This document shows, piece by piece, positions 16,712-24,993 of a stretch of 64,000 bases of DNA. A program made the translations under genes and the position numbers. This stretch comes from Dorea_D hominis (GTDB lineage: Bacteria; Bacillota; Clostridia; Lachnospirales; Lachnospiraceae). The DNA lies in contig NZ_JACOOY010000013.1 in the NCBI RefSeq assembly GCF_014287705.1, forward strand, positions 20,288 to 84,287. Direction: 5' to 3'. The notes below the pieces were generated by a model. That model made no database searches and had not been told where the DNA came from. It was given only the letters and a program-made list of their open reading frames with translations. Numbering within the stretch: position 1 is the stretch's first letter; every line of letters begins with the position of its first letter.

Positions 16712-18016
16712 ATGTGGGCTTATGAAGGCGTTTTTTATCAAATCTATCCGATTGGATTCTGCGGTGCACCTGTGCACAATGACGGCGTGACCGTTTCCAG
16801 AATTCTGAAATTAAAAGACTGGGCAGGTTATCTCGGTGACCTCGGGATTACTTCTATATTATTAAACCCGATTTTTGAATCCGACAATCACGGATATGAC
16901 ACGAGAGATTTTAAGAAGATTGACTGCCGTCTCGGCACAAATGAAGATTTCGCTGAAGTATGTAAATCGCTCCATGAAAATGGTGTGAAAATCGTTCTCG
17001 ACGGTGTTTTCAACCATGTCGGTCGTGGTTTCTGGGCGTTCAAAGATGTACAAGAGAAGAAATGGGATTCTCCTTACAAGGACTGGTTCCATATCAGCTT
17101 TGACGGAAACAGCTGCTATGATGACGGTTTCTGGTACGAGGGCTGGGAAGGTCATTTTGAATTGGTAAAATTAAATCTGCAAAACCCGGCAGTCGTCGAT
17201 TATCTTCTGGAATGTGTAAAATTCTGGATCAATACTTTTGACATCGACGGGCTCCGGCTGGATGTCGCTTACAGTCTGGATCACAATTTCATGCGCAGAC
17301 TCCGTAGTTATACCCAGGAATTAAAGCCTGATTTCGCACTGATTGGTGAAGTTCTTTTTGGTGATTATAATATTATCGTCAATGATGAAATGCTTCACAG
17401 CTGCACAAATTATGAATGTTACAAGGGCTTGTACTCCAGCTTCAATTCCATGAATCTGTTCGAGATTGCCCATTCTCTGCACCGCCAGTTCGGGGCTGAT
17501 CCATGGTGCATTTACCGTGGGAAACATTTGATGACATTTGCAGATAACCACGACGTCACAAGACTTGCCAGCATCCTGACAAACAAAGCTCATATTCCAC
17601 TTGCTTATGGACTACTTCTCGGCATGCCAGGTGTACCGTGTCTTTATTATGGAAGCGAATGGGCTGAACCGGGAGAGAAAGCTCCGGATAATGATTACGC
17701 ACTGCGTCCTTGCTTCGATGCGCCAAAACCGAATGACCTGACCTCATTTATCAAAAAATTAATTCAGATTCGTGAGCACAGCGATGCACTCTGCAACGGC
17801 TCTTACAGAAATGTTGTGATTCAGAATCATCAGCTAATCTTTGAACGCTGCACGGAGAACACACGTGTTCTCGTTGCCATTAACGCTGCTGACTATCCCT
17901 ACACCGCTTATCACGGTGACCTGAGCGGTCAAATGACGGATCTGATCACCGGCGAAACCGTTACCATGCAGGGACAACTTGAGCTGCCCCCATACAGCGT
18001 GCAGTATTTAAGATAA
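16712..18016 (+). CDS. GH13 alpha-amylase family enzyme (cytoplasmic, cyclomaltodextrinase-like)
   Basis: 434 residues from the ATG at 16712, where AAGGAGG lies 11 nt upstream; a longer frame from 16607 lacks a site. The four GH13 motifs are present: DGVFNH (region I), GLRLDVAYS with the nucleophile Asp (region II), GEVLFG with the acid-base Glu (region III) and FADNHD (region IV). It has no signal peptide and no N-terminal starch-binding domain, so it acts inside the cell on short alpha-glucans. The compact catalytic domain plus small C-terminal beta domain suggests a maltogenic or cyclodextrin-hydrolase-type activity. It stands as a single gene. Confidence 0.88.
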   Translation: MWAYEGVFYQIYPIGFCGAPVHNDGVTVSRILKLKDWAGYLGDLGITSILLNPIFESDNHGYDTRDFKKIDCRLGTNEDFAEVCKSLHENGVKIVLDGVFNHVGRGFWAFKDVQEKKWDSPYKDWFHISFDGNSCYDDGFWYEGWEGHFELVKLNLQNPAVVDYLLECVKFWINTFDIDGLRLDVAYSLDHNFMRRLRSYTQELKPDFALIGEVLFGDYNIIVNDEMLHSCTNYECYKGLYSSFNSMNLFEIAHSLHRQFGADPWCIYRGKHLMTFADNHDVTRLASILTNKAHIPLAYGLLLGMPGVPCLYYGSEWAEPGEKAPDNDYALRPCFDAPKPNDLTSFIKKLIQIREHSDALCNGSYRNVVIQNHQLIFERCTENTRVLVAINAADYPYTAYHGDLSGQMTDLITGETVTMQGQLELPPYSVQYLR

Positions 18017-18099
18017 TGCCATAATAATCAAATTGCACAATTCAAAGCATCAAGATATGCCAAAACGTAAAATTTTTAACAAAAAAATTTACATTTTCC

Positions 18100-18128
18100 T
18101 TGTAATTGCAATTTATTGTTGCTACAAT
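18100..18128 (+). promoter_or_regulatory. Promoter of the rhodanese-like gene
   Basis: TTGTAA (18100-18105), 17-nt spacer, TACAAT (18123-18128), 45 nt before the ATG. An AATTGCA/TGCAATT inverted repeat spans the spacer and the -10 and could be an operator. Confidence 0.65.
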
Positions 18129-18172
18129 GCAATTAGATAATTTTTTCATAAACAAAGAGGAGGCATGTAAAA

Positions 18173-18898
18173 ATGAAAAAAAGAAACATTATCACATCTA
18201 TTGCATTAGCTGGTGCCCTGTGCTTCAGCTCATTACTTCCGGTATCTGCTGCCACATTTGACAACAGTGGAATCAAGGAAACCCAGGTTGAAAAAGTTAC
18301 ATACCAGTTCATGAACGAAACACAGGCTGGTAAGTACAAACTTGTTGACACAGATACTCTGCACAGTTGGGTTTCAAAGAAAGACAAGATGATCATTGTA
18401 GACACAATGCCGGCTGCTGCATCTTACGACAAGCAGCATGTTCCTGGTGCTATCAACTCAGTTGCTCCAATGAAAGAAGCTGAGTACACACCGGAACAGA
18501 AAGCTGATCTGACCAGCCAGGTTGAGAAGCTTCTTCCAAACAAGACAGTCTCAAAGACAACTTCAAAAACTACATGGTCTAAAGTTTCTAAGAAAACTTA
18601 CAGCAAACTGAAAAAAGCTGACAGAAAAGCAAAAAAAGTAAAAAAAGGCAAAAAGACAGTTACATATTATTACAAAAAAGTTGTAAAGAAATCTACAAAG
18701 AAAACTACTGTCAAAGATAAAAGCTACAAGATCGTAGTATACTGTGGTCATATCGGATGTGCTCGTTCTCACGTTGCTGCAGCTTACCTTGTAAAACAGG
18801 GATACACAAATGTATATCGTTACGGCGGTGGAATCAGTGCATGGGTTGATGCAGGATATTCTATCGAGAAAGTTGAAACTGCACAGCCGGCACAATAA
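18173..18898 (+). CDS. Secreted rhodanese-like protein with lysine-rich insert
   Basis: 241 residues. A Sec signal peptide (about 1-27, KKRNIITSIALAG... cut near VSA-A) is followed by a rhodanese fold: residues about 50-105 carry VDTDTLHSWV, MIIVDTMPAAASYDKQHVPGA and INSVAP; residues about 185-240 carry VVYCGHIGCARSHVAAAYL and YRYGGGISAW. Between them lies a Lys/Thr-rich stretch (about 120-182) with many KK and SK pairs. Two Cys are in the active loop (CGHIGC); the classic sulfurtransferase loop has one Cys followed by a five-residue cradle, so activity is uncertain. Its own promoter and terminator make it monocistronic. The basic insert may bind wall polymers. Confidence 0.8.
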   Translation: MKKRNIITSIALAGALCFSSLLPVSAATFDNSGIKETQVEKVTYQFMNETQAGKYKLVDTDTLHSWVSKKDKMIIVDTMPAAASYDKQHVPGAINSVAPMKEAEYTPEQKADLTSQVEKLLPNKTVSKTTSKTTWSKVSKKTYSKLKKADRKAKKVKKGKKTVTYYYKKVVKKSTKKTTVKDKSYKIVVYCGHIGCARSHVAAAYLVKQGYTNVYRYGGGISAWVDAGYSIEKVETAQPAQ

Positions 18899-18938
18899 TA
18901 AGGAGCTCATGGATTTGAATGGTTCCAGGTAATCACAA

Positions 18939-18969
18939 CGGGGAGTTGATAGACAGCTCCCCGTTTTTT
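18939..18969 (+). terminator. Terminator after the rhodanese-like gene
   Basis: Seven-base arms CGGGGAG and CTCCCCG with an 11-nt loop followed directly by TTTTTT. Confidence 0.95.
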
Positions 18970-18996
18970 CAACAATGAAGAGAGAGAGGTTATGAA

Positions 18997-20727
18997 ATGC
19001 AACATTCTATTTCTTTAAAGAAACGGCTTCTGACGCTTCTGATAGCAGCTGGATTTTTATTAGGCTCGGTATTTGCGGCCGGATCAGAAACATCCGCAGC
19101 CACAAGCCGCCTCAAGGTGTCACCGACTAAGAAAACGATTTATGTCGGAAAGGCAACCACCCTTAAGGCCAACAAGAAAGTTCGCTGGTCTGTATACAAA
19201 GGAAAGAAATATGTAAAAATTGTTTCCAAATCAAAATATGCGAAAAAAATCACTATTAAAGGATTAAGGAACGGAACATCTTATATCAAAGCAAAATACG
19301 GAAAAAAAATAAAAAAAGTTAAAATTACCGTTAAGAAAAAAACAGTTTCAAGCAACGTTCCAACGAAGATCACACTTGCAGCTACCCAGAATTCTATTGG
19401 TGTAGGTGACCACTGTTCTGTATATGTAAAATCCGTATCACCTTCTACCGCAAGTAAGGCTGTGACCTATTCATCCAGCAATGAAAAGGTAGCTACTGTA
19501 TCCCGAAGCGGACTGATCTCAGGAGTCAAAGATGGTACAGTTACAATCACAGCGACTTCGACAAAAAACAATGCACGAAAAGCAACTATCAAGATTACTG
19601 TTTTAAAAACACTTCGTGGCACTGTCAAACTGACCGCAAGCCTTTCCACTGAAGAGAAATTCCCAAAGGGAAAAGTGGCATGCCTTTGGATTCCAGTGCC
19701 TGAAACAGACGCAAATGGTTCACAGACTGTTTCTCCTTCCAGTATCAAATACACAGCAAAACACGCCACAGAATTAAAGATTACGACAGACTCTGCCGGT
19801 AACAAAGCCTTATACGTTAAATGGGATGAGAATACAGACCCGAAAGATCGTACAGTTGATTTCTCCTTCAATGTAGTCCGAAGAGAAATCATCCGCCCTG
19901 CCAACATGCAGGCATTAGAAAAAGGTACTGTTGATAAAGAAAAAATGGCGCCATATCTGAAAGAAACCAAGCGAAGCGGATCTCTGACCAGCGGAATTGT
20001 AAAAGAAACAGCTGACAAAATCGTCAAAGACGCACATGCTACTACTGTTTATAAGAAAGCATATGCCATTTATGACTGGGTCTGCGAAAATCTAAGACGT
20101 GACAATAGCACTCCGGCAATCGGTTCAGGAGATGTACAGTATATTCTTAAAAATACCGATAATGGTATCGGAAAATGTACTGACGTAAATGCTGTATTCG
20201 TCGCACTCTGCAGAGCGGAAGGCATCCCTGCAAGAAGTGTTTACGGATTAAAGCTGAATGCCATGATCGATAATCCTAATACTCCTTATGTTCAGAAATG
20301 CAAGCCACAATATTATCTGCCAGGATATGGATGGGCAGAAGCTGATGTAAGTGCATTGCTGAAACTCCCGGATATCATGGGACACGAAGATGATTATCGT
20401 GGAAAAAATGTATCAGCAGAGAAAGCCCAAATCTGGAAATCCTTAAAAGACGAATACTGGGGTTCAGCCGATGATTACTGGATGATGCTAAGTGCCGGCG
20501 GAGATATCACACTTTCTCCAAAACAGGACGAAAAAACTGCAGCCGATGCAGTACTTAACCCAGATGGCTCTGTAAAAAATTACGGAATCCTTAACGACAA
20601 TGGAACCCTACACTATTTTATATATCCATATGCAGAATATGACGGACATTATCTAAAAAACTATGGCACTACCGAATTTGATTACAAATACTCTTTTGAA
20701 GAAGGTAATGACGACTGCGGATGCTAA
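18997..20727 (+). CDS. Secreted transglutaminase-like protein with Ig-like domains
   Basis: 576 residues. A signal peptide covers about 1-35. A Lys-rich beta domain (about 38-112) and a second BIG2-like Ig domain (about 118-205, with VTYSSSNEKVATVS and GLISGVKDGTVTITAT) precede a transglutaminase-type core (about 340-480). The core has YAIYDWVCENL, then GIGKCTDVNAVFVALCRAEG with the expected nucleophile Cys, then YYLPGYGWAEADV. Where related proteins usually have His before the YLPGYGW strand, this one has Lys (codon AAA in QKCKPQYY), so the triad may be broken. The C-terminus ends DDCGC. It lies 28 nt after the rhodanese terminator; both are exported and Lys-rich. Confidence 0.8.
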   Translation: MQHSISLKKRLLTLLIAAGFLLGSVFAAGSETSAATSRLKVSPTKKTIYVGKATTLKANKKVRWSVYKGKKYVKIVSKSKYAKKITIKGLRNGTSYIKAKYGKKIKKVKITVKKKTVSSNVPTKITLAATQNSIGVGDHCSVYVKSVSPSTASKAVTYSSSNEKVATVSRSGLISGVKDGTVTITATSTKNNARKATIKITVLKTLRGTVKLTASLSTEEKFPKGKVACLWIPVPETDANGSQTVSPSSIKYTAKHATELKITTDSAGNKALYVKWDENTDPKDRTVDFSFNVVRREIIRPANMQALEKGTVDKEKMAPYLKETKRSGSLTSGIVKETADKIVKDAHATTVYKKAYAIYDWVCENLRRDNSTPAIGSGDVQYILKNTDNGIGKCTDVNAVFVALCRAEGIPARSVYGLKLNAMIDNPNTPYVQKCKPQYYLPGYGWAEADVSALLKLPDIMGHEDDYRGKNVSAEKAQIWKSLKDEYWGSADDYWMMLSAGGDITLSPKQDEKTAADAVLNPDGSVKNYGILNDNGTLHYFIYPYAEYDGHYLKNYGTTEFDYKYSFEEGNDDCGC

Positions 20728-20728
20728 G

Positions 20729-20783
20729 AAAAAAGCGGTTGGAATGCTGACATATCATCAGCGTTCCAGCCACTTTTTATCTT
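20729..20783. terminator. Bidirectional terminator between convergent genes
   Basis: Arms GGTTGGAATGCTGA and TCAGCGTTCCAGCC close a small loop, with A-run before and T-run after. It serves both the transglutaminase-like gene (plus) and the flavin reductase gene (minus). Confidence 0.9.
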
Positions 20784-20792
20784 GATATCACG

Positions 20793-21302
20793 TTATTGTT
20801 TCTCTAATACCTTCACGATCTCTGCCATATACATGGTGTGATAATCTTTCTGCGGATACCATCTTGTATCACATTCTTCATCTGTGAAACATTCTGGCAA
20901 CATATCCTGCGCATAAAGCTTTCTGCACACAAATACCAGATCTGCTTCCTCAACTGCTGTTGTTCCATCCACATAATATGGATGAAGTCCGGCTTCTGCC
21001 CACTTATCTTCCACATCTCGTCCGGAGACTCTTCCACACACATTCAGCGCTTCCCTTTTCTCTTCCGGCAGGAAAGAAAGTGTAAAATACTCTGAATTAT
21101 CTACAAATTCTTTCGTATATCTCTGCGGACGGATGTAAGCAGTTGCCACATTCTTGCCCCACATGATTCCGACTCCGCCCCAGCTGGCTGTCATCGTATT
21201 GCTCTTCTTCTCATCACCTGCCGTGATCAGCATCCATTCTTTGGAAATCTTGTGAAATGGATTGATTTTTAATGTATCAATAGAAATCTCTTTAAATGCC
21301 AT
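20793..21302 (-). CDS. Flavin reductase-like FMN-binding protein
   Basis: 169 residues of the flavin reductase/FMN-binding split-barrel family: an N-terminal WMLITAGDEKKSNTMTASWG that binds FMN, then TAYIRPQRYTKEFVDNSEYF and SFLPEEKREALNVCGRVSGRD. Such proteins bind FMN and reduce it with NAD(P)H or act as flavoproteins of unknown substrate. It lies 72 nt downstream of tyrS with no obvious terminator between, so it may be transcribed with tyrS. Confidence 0.85.
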   Translation of the reverse strand: MAFKEISIDTLKINPFHKISKEWMLITAGDEKKSNTMTASWGGVGIMWGKNVATAYIRPQRYTKEFVDNSEYFTLSFLPEEKREALNVCGRVSGRDVEDKWAEAGLHPYYVDGTTAVEEADLVFVCRKLYAQDMLPECFTDEECDTRWYPQKDYHTMYMAEIVKVLEKQ

Positions 21303-21374
21303 TTTCTACGCCTGCTTTCTGATTTTTTATTTTTTCATATACTGTTCTTTATACTTTGCATTTATAATTCCGGA

Positions 21375-22598
21375 TTATTTCATAATCACTTTACGGAAAT
21401 TCTTCTTTCCTTTTTTCAGTACAAGACCTTCTCCGCTCATATCTTCTGCCTTAAACACTGCATGGATATCTGTAACTTTTTCACCATCAACAGCAACTCC
21501 GCCCTGCTGTACTGCACGGCGTGCTTCTGATTTGGATGGAACCAGTCCGGCTTTTACAAGCATTGTCATAATGTCAATCTCACCATCTGTCATGTCATCA
21601 GCCGTAAGTTCTGCTGTCGGCATATCAGCGGCAGCACCTTTGCTGAACAGTGCTCTTGCAGCTTCCTGTGCTTTCACAGCCTCTTCTTCACCATGGACAA
21701 GTTTTGTCAGTTCATAAGCAAGAATCTCTTTTGCTGTATTTAACTGTGCGCCTTCCCAGCTGTCCATCTTGTCAATCTCTTCCAGCGGAAGGAATGTCAG
21801 CATACGGATACATTTCAGAACGTCTGCATCCGCAACATTTCTCCAGTACTGATAGAAATCAAATGGAGAAGTCTTCTCCGGATCAAGCCATACGGCACCA
21901 CTCTGTGTTTTACCCATCTTCTTGCCTTCTGAGTTCAGAAGCAGTGTAATCGTCATCGCACTTGCGTCTTTCCCAAGTTTACGGCGAATCAGTTCTGTAC
22001 CTGCAAGCATGTTGCTCCACTGATCATCTCCACCAAATTCCAGATTACATCCATATTTCTGGAATAACTCATAGAAATCATATGCCTGCATGATCATGTA
22101 GTTAAACTCAAGGAAACTTAATCCTTTCTCCATTCTCTGTTTGTAACATTCAGCAGTCAGCATACGGTTTACGCTGAAATGAGCACCTACTTCACGAAGT
22201 ACTTCAATGTAGTTCAGATCCATCAGCCAGTCTGCATTATTTACCATCAATGCTTTTCCATCTGAGAAATCAATAAAACGGCTCATCTGCTTTTTAAAGC
22301 AGTCACAGTTATGCTGGATTGTCTCCGGTGTCATCATCTGACGCATATCTGTACGACCGGATGGGTCTCCGATCATCGCTGTTCCTCCACCGATCAGAGC
22401 GATCGGTTTATTTCCTGCTTCCTGAAGACGTTTCATCAGGCACAATGCCATGAAATGTCCGACATGAAGGCTGTCTGCTGTCGGATCAAATCCAATATAA
22501 AATGTTGCTTTTCCATTATTTACCAAATCTCTGATCCGTTCTTCGTCTGTTACCTGCGCGATCAGTCCGCGGGCTTTTAACTCTTCATAAATTCCCAT
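21375..22598 (-). CDS. tyrS: Tyrosyl-tRNA synthetase
   Basis: 407 residues, normal for the bacterial TyrRS. Class I motifs are present: PTADSLHVGH (HIGH-like, about 41-50), GGDDQWSNM near 190, and GKKMGKTQSG (KMSKS-like) near 228-237. The C-terminal 65 residues form an S4 RNA-binding domain (KSEARRAVQQGGVAVDGEKV). It charges tRNA-Tyr with tyrosine. It is controlled by the T-box leader directly upstream. Confidence 0.98.
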   Translation of the reverse strand: MGIYEELKARGLIAQVTDEERIRDLVNNGKATFYIGFDPTADSLHVGHFMALCLMKRLQEAGNKPIALIGGGTAMIGDPSGRTDMRQMMTPETIQHNCDCFKKQMSRFIDFSDGKALMVNNADWLMDLNYIEVLREVGAHFSVNRMLTAECYKQRMEKGLSFLEFNYMIMQAYDFYELFQKYGCNLEFGGDDQWSNMLAGTELIRRKLGKDASAMTITLLLNSEGKKMGKTQSGAVWLDPEKTSPFDFYQYWRNVADADVLKCIRMLTFLPLEEIDKMDSWEGAQLNTAKEILAYELTKLVHGEEEAVKAQEAARALFSKGAAADMPTAELTADDMTDGEIDIMTMLVKAGLVPSKSEARRAVQQGGVAVDGEKVTDIHAVFKAEDMSGEGLVLKKGKKNFRKVIMK

Positions 22599-22649
22599 TT
22601 TCCTGTCCTCTCCTTTTTCTTATCTTAAGTTTTACGTTGTCACCATAAC

Positions 22650-22686
22650 AAAAAGTCCTTACCTGATCAAACAATCAGATAAGGAC
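22650..22686 (-). terminator. Regulated terminator of the T-box leader
   Basis: Thirteen-base arms GTCCTTATCTGAT and ATCAGGTAAGGAC (one mismatch) with a T-run after. Antitermination depends on tRNA-Tyr. Confidence 0.9.
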
Positions 22687-22976
22687 GAGATTATCGTGTT
22701 ACCACCTTATATTCACCGATATGCTTACGCTTATCAGCCTCAGAAGGTCTGCGTGTTCACAAACCTGTGCACATAACGTATGCCACACGTCGCAGCCTAC
22801 AAAACGCTTCTATGCAGGTATCTTATGAAACCATACATGCGCTTCTTCGGTGCGCGGCTCCGGGATGTATTCACAACCATGTCCTTTGTGCGCCTCTCAC
22901 CAGCCGGCAACTCTCTGTACAGGTGTCAAGACTGTTACTTCTTCTCTTCTTCGCCTTTGTAAATATTCTCATATCG
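22650..22976 (-). ncRNA. Tyrosine T-box leader of tyrS
   Basis: The T-box sequence AAGGTGGTAACACG is at 22695-22708 (minus strand). It is followed by a terminator with arms at 22655-22667 and 22674-22686 and a T-run that begins the competing structure. Stem I contains GAATACA with the specifier TAC at 22867-22869, a tyrosine codon. Uncharged tRNA-Tyr would pair with the specifier and the T-box bulge and open the terminator. The leader also shows the AGTA-like and GAAGAAG Stem I elements. Confidence 0.92.
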
Positions 22977-22981
22977 TTTAA

Positions 22982-23010
22982 AGACTAACTTATTTGCAGA
23001 TATTTGTCAA
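22982..23010 (-). promoter_or_regulatory. Promoter of the tyrS T-box transcript
   Basis: TTGACA (23005-23010), 17-nt spacer and a poor TAGTCT -10 (22982-22987) on the minus strand, ending just before the first T-box stem. Confidence 0.6.
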
Positions 23011-23075
23011 GGCTTTTATTGTCTGAAATGTCCCGGCAATATTCCCAAAATAATATGACCGTTCCCAGTCACGCC

Positions 23076-23840
23076 TTATTGTAATAATGCAGGATCAGAA
23101 GAGACCTTACGAATTGCTCCGTATTTCGTACTCTCATAATTCTTATAATACGGGCACCGTGCTTTCAGGCATTGTGCATTTTCATCTGAAAATGTACAAC
23201 ATATCTTCTCTGGCAGTTCCATCTTCACACCCAACTCCTTCTCCACAAAATTCACTGCTTCTGTCACAGCCTTGAAGGAATCCCGTTTACAGCATCTTGG
23301 ACCTCCCGCCTCACCGATTGCCTCTAATGCTCTGGCAGTCATGCGGTTTGCTCTTCCCCAGGATTTTCCGGTAAGCGGTGTAGCCTTTAAAATAATGCTC
23401 ATGAAAATGCCCGTACTCACTGCAGCTCCACAGCAGCCCCACATTCCACAGGCACCACCCGGATATTCACTGCCACGATGCCGCATTTCTTCCAGTGCAT
23501 CTTCAAAAGAATCCACTTTTCCGCCTGCATTCTTATATGCCGCCAGAAGTGCTGCTCCGACAAGAATATGATGTTCCGGTCCATGCATGTAAATGTATGG
23601 ATTCTCCATAATCTCCTGCATAATCTCAATCGGATTCACCGAAGTCGTTTTGCCCGTTTCTTCCATGATCACTTCTACGCCTTTTTTCTCATGACAGATA
23701 TCACATACATAATGTCCATCTTCACAGCACGCATAACTTTCAAATATCTGATGGCACATCTGACATTCTAACTTTTCTGCCTTCTCTGTGTATACTAACG
23801 ATTTCCCGCACACCAGACAGGCGCCTTCTCCTCTCGCCAT
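23076..23840 (-). CDS. DUF5714-family cysteine-rich protein
   Basis: 254 residues. The N-terminal zinc-ribbon-like part (about 1-52) has CLVCG, CQMCH, CCEDGHYVCDICH. A larger domain (about 68-245) has EHHILVGAALLAAYKN, PGGACGMWGCCGAAVSTGI, GPRCCKRDSF, ICCTFS and CLKARCPYY. I recognise this as DUF5714, whose function is unknown; the many Cys pairs suggest metal or cluster binding. AAGGAGAG precedes the ATG. It is the last gene behind two CobW-type GTPases, with a structured RNA in front. No membrane segment or signal peptide is clear. Confidence 0.75.
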   Translation of the reverse strand: MARGEGACLVCGKSLVYTEKAEKLECQMCHQIFESYACCEDGHYVCDICHEKKGVEVIMEETGKTTSVNPIEIMQEIMENPYIYMHGPEHHILVGAALLAAYKNAGGKVDSFEDALEEMRHRGSEYPGGACGMWGCCGAAVSTGIFMSIILKATPLTGKSWGRANRMTARALEAIGEAGGPRCCKRDSFKAVTEAVNFVEKELGVKMELPEKICCTFSDENAQCLKARCPYYKNYESTKYGAIRKVSSDPALLQ

Positions 23841-23863
23841 ACCTTTTCTCTCCTTTTTTTAAT

Positions 23864-23943
23864 GTGCCTTGCATATTCTCGTGCCAGGAGCGCGGTTATA
23901 TGCAACACTCTACCTCTCATGCGAGTGTGCAACTCGCCAGAGG
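23864..23943 (-). ncRNA. Compact structured leader RNA of the DUF5714 gene (unassigned)
   Basis: On the minus strand three stems fit together. P1 is CCTCT (23939-23943) with AGAGG (23913-23917). P2 is GCGAGT (23932-23937) with ACTCGC (23921-23926). P3 is TTGCATAT (23898-23905) with ATATGCAA (23869-23876), extended by GTG/CAC. The P3 loop contains CTCCTGGCACGAG. The P1-P2 junction reads ATGAGAGGTAGAG. It ends about 20 nt before the DUF5714 ribosome site. The GAGGTAGAG string recalls the lysine riboswitch but the rest does not fit it. I cannot assign a class. Confidence 0.5.
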
Positions 23944-23957
23944 CTTATTATATAATA

Positions 23958-23985
23958 ACAGATCTGCCTGAAAAGACAGATCTGT
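23958..23985 (-). terminator. Hairpin after the CobW-DUF1980-like gene
   Basis: Nine-base arms ACAGATCTG and CAGATCTGT around a 10-nt loop, then TATTATATAAT on the minus strand. It follows the CobW gene stop by 12 nt, so DUF5714 may depend on read-through or on a promoter in the TATAAT-containing stretch just after it. Confidence 0.6.
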
Positions 23986-23996
23986 CTGTAATTACA

Positions 23997-24941
23997 TTAT
24001 CCCAAAAATACTACATCATCTTTCGGTTTCTCCGCCTCTGTCAGTTCTTCCAGATAAAGTACCGGCTGCTTACGGTCCGGATACATGACTGCTTCATACT
24101 CAAATCTTGCCCGCACATGTACCCACTGATTCTTCTTAACCTTTGTTCCATCTGTGATCTTGCACGGATATCCGTAATAACGGACATCATTTGCACAACA
24201 GGTCATAATCTTACGCACCGGCACAAACATGTCATCTCCCATTCCTCTCGGGATAAGTACCTGCGCTGTAAATTCAACTTCCTTGTGCAGATACAATTCC
24301 GGATGATCATATGCATCTACATACCATACACCGAAATCCATATCCTCAATCACAATCTTGTCTCCCTTTACATCATATGGAAGATCGTCCTCTGACGGTT
24401 CAATGATCTTGCCTTCCAGATCTTCAAAAATCAGCTGTGCCATCGGATTCTGTACCTTCAAGGCACGGCGGAATCCGGCACGGCTCATGTTGCGGTCACA
24501 GCGGTTAACAATGATCAGTGAAGATTCTGTCAGCTGCTCCATCAGCATATTACGCATATTTGTCAGATACATATCCAGTGTTGTTCCGTCCACAGTAGAG
24601 TAGATTCCCTGAATCTCCCATCCACGTGGGTAACGCATCTTAATCAGTTTTTCCAACTTCCACATACCATTGAACTCAATCACAACCTGTGTCGGCTGGT
24701 AATTCTTCAAACAATTTTTGAAAAATGTAGGATTCAGCTGCTCTTCCTCTTCTACCTGCAGCATTACCATATTCTTCATCTTCAAATATTCCGGTGAAAA
24801 CTCTTTCTCACCTTCCTCACATACGATCAGAAGTGTAAGTCCCGGTTCAATCCAGTCCTGTGTCATCAAAGTATCTTTGATCAGTGTTGTCTTACCACTG
24901 TCCAGAAATCCGGTACAAATAAAAATCGGTGTTGTTCCCAT
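23997..24941 (-). CDS. CobW/HypB/UreG-type GTPase with C-terminal DUF1980-like domain
   Basis: 314 residues. The G1 loop is TGFLDSGKTT at about 10-19, a Walker B-like VVIEFNG sits near 86, and an NRCD guanine-specificity motif (NKxD variant) near 147. It lacks the CxCC zinc motif seen in its neighbour. The C-terminal half (about 205-300) has FTAQVLIPRG and IMTCCANDVRYYGYPC, resembling the OB-like domain of TIGR03943/DUF1980 proteins that accompany COG0523 systems. It is 52 nt downstream of the His-rich CobW gene. Likely a metal-linked GTPase; the metal and target are unknown. Confidence 0.75.
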   Translation of the reverse strand: MGTTPIFICTGFLDSGKTTLIKDTLMTQDWIEPGLTLLIVCEEGEKEFSPEYLKMKNMVMLQVEEEEQLNPTFFKNCLKNYQPTQVVIEFNGMWKLEKLIKMRYPRGWEIQGIYSTVDGTTLDMYLTNMRNMLMEQLTESSLIIVNRCDRNMSRAGFRRALKVQNPMAQLIFEDLEGKIIEPSEDDLPYDVKGDKIVIEDMDFGVWYVDAYDHPELYLHKEVEFTAQVLIPRGMGDDMFVPVRKIMTCCANDVRYYGYPCKITDGTKVKKNQWVHVRARFEYEAVMYPDRKQPVLYLEELTEAEKPKDDVVFLG

Positions 24942-24993
24942 TTGTTTCTCCTTCTATATCCTGATTTAAAACTCCATCATTAAAAATGATATT

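Noticed and set aside
23864..23943. Lysine riboswitch, because of the GAGGTAGAG string.
   Set aside because: The element is about 80 nt, lacks the GCCGAAG and other lysine-box segments, and precedes a DUF5714 gene rather than lysine genes.
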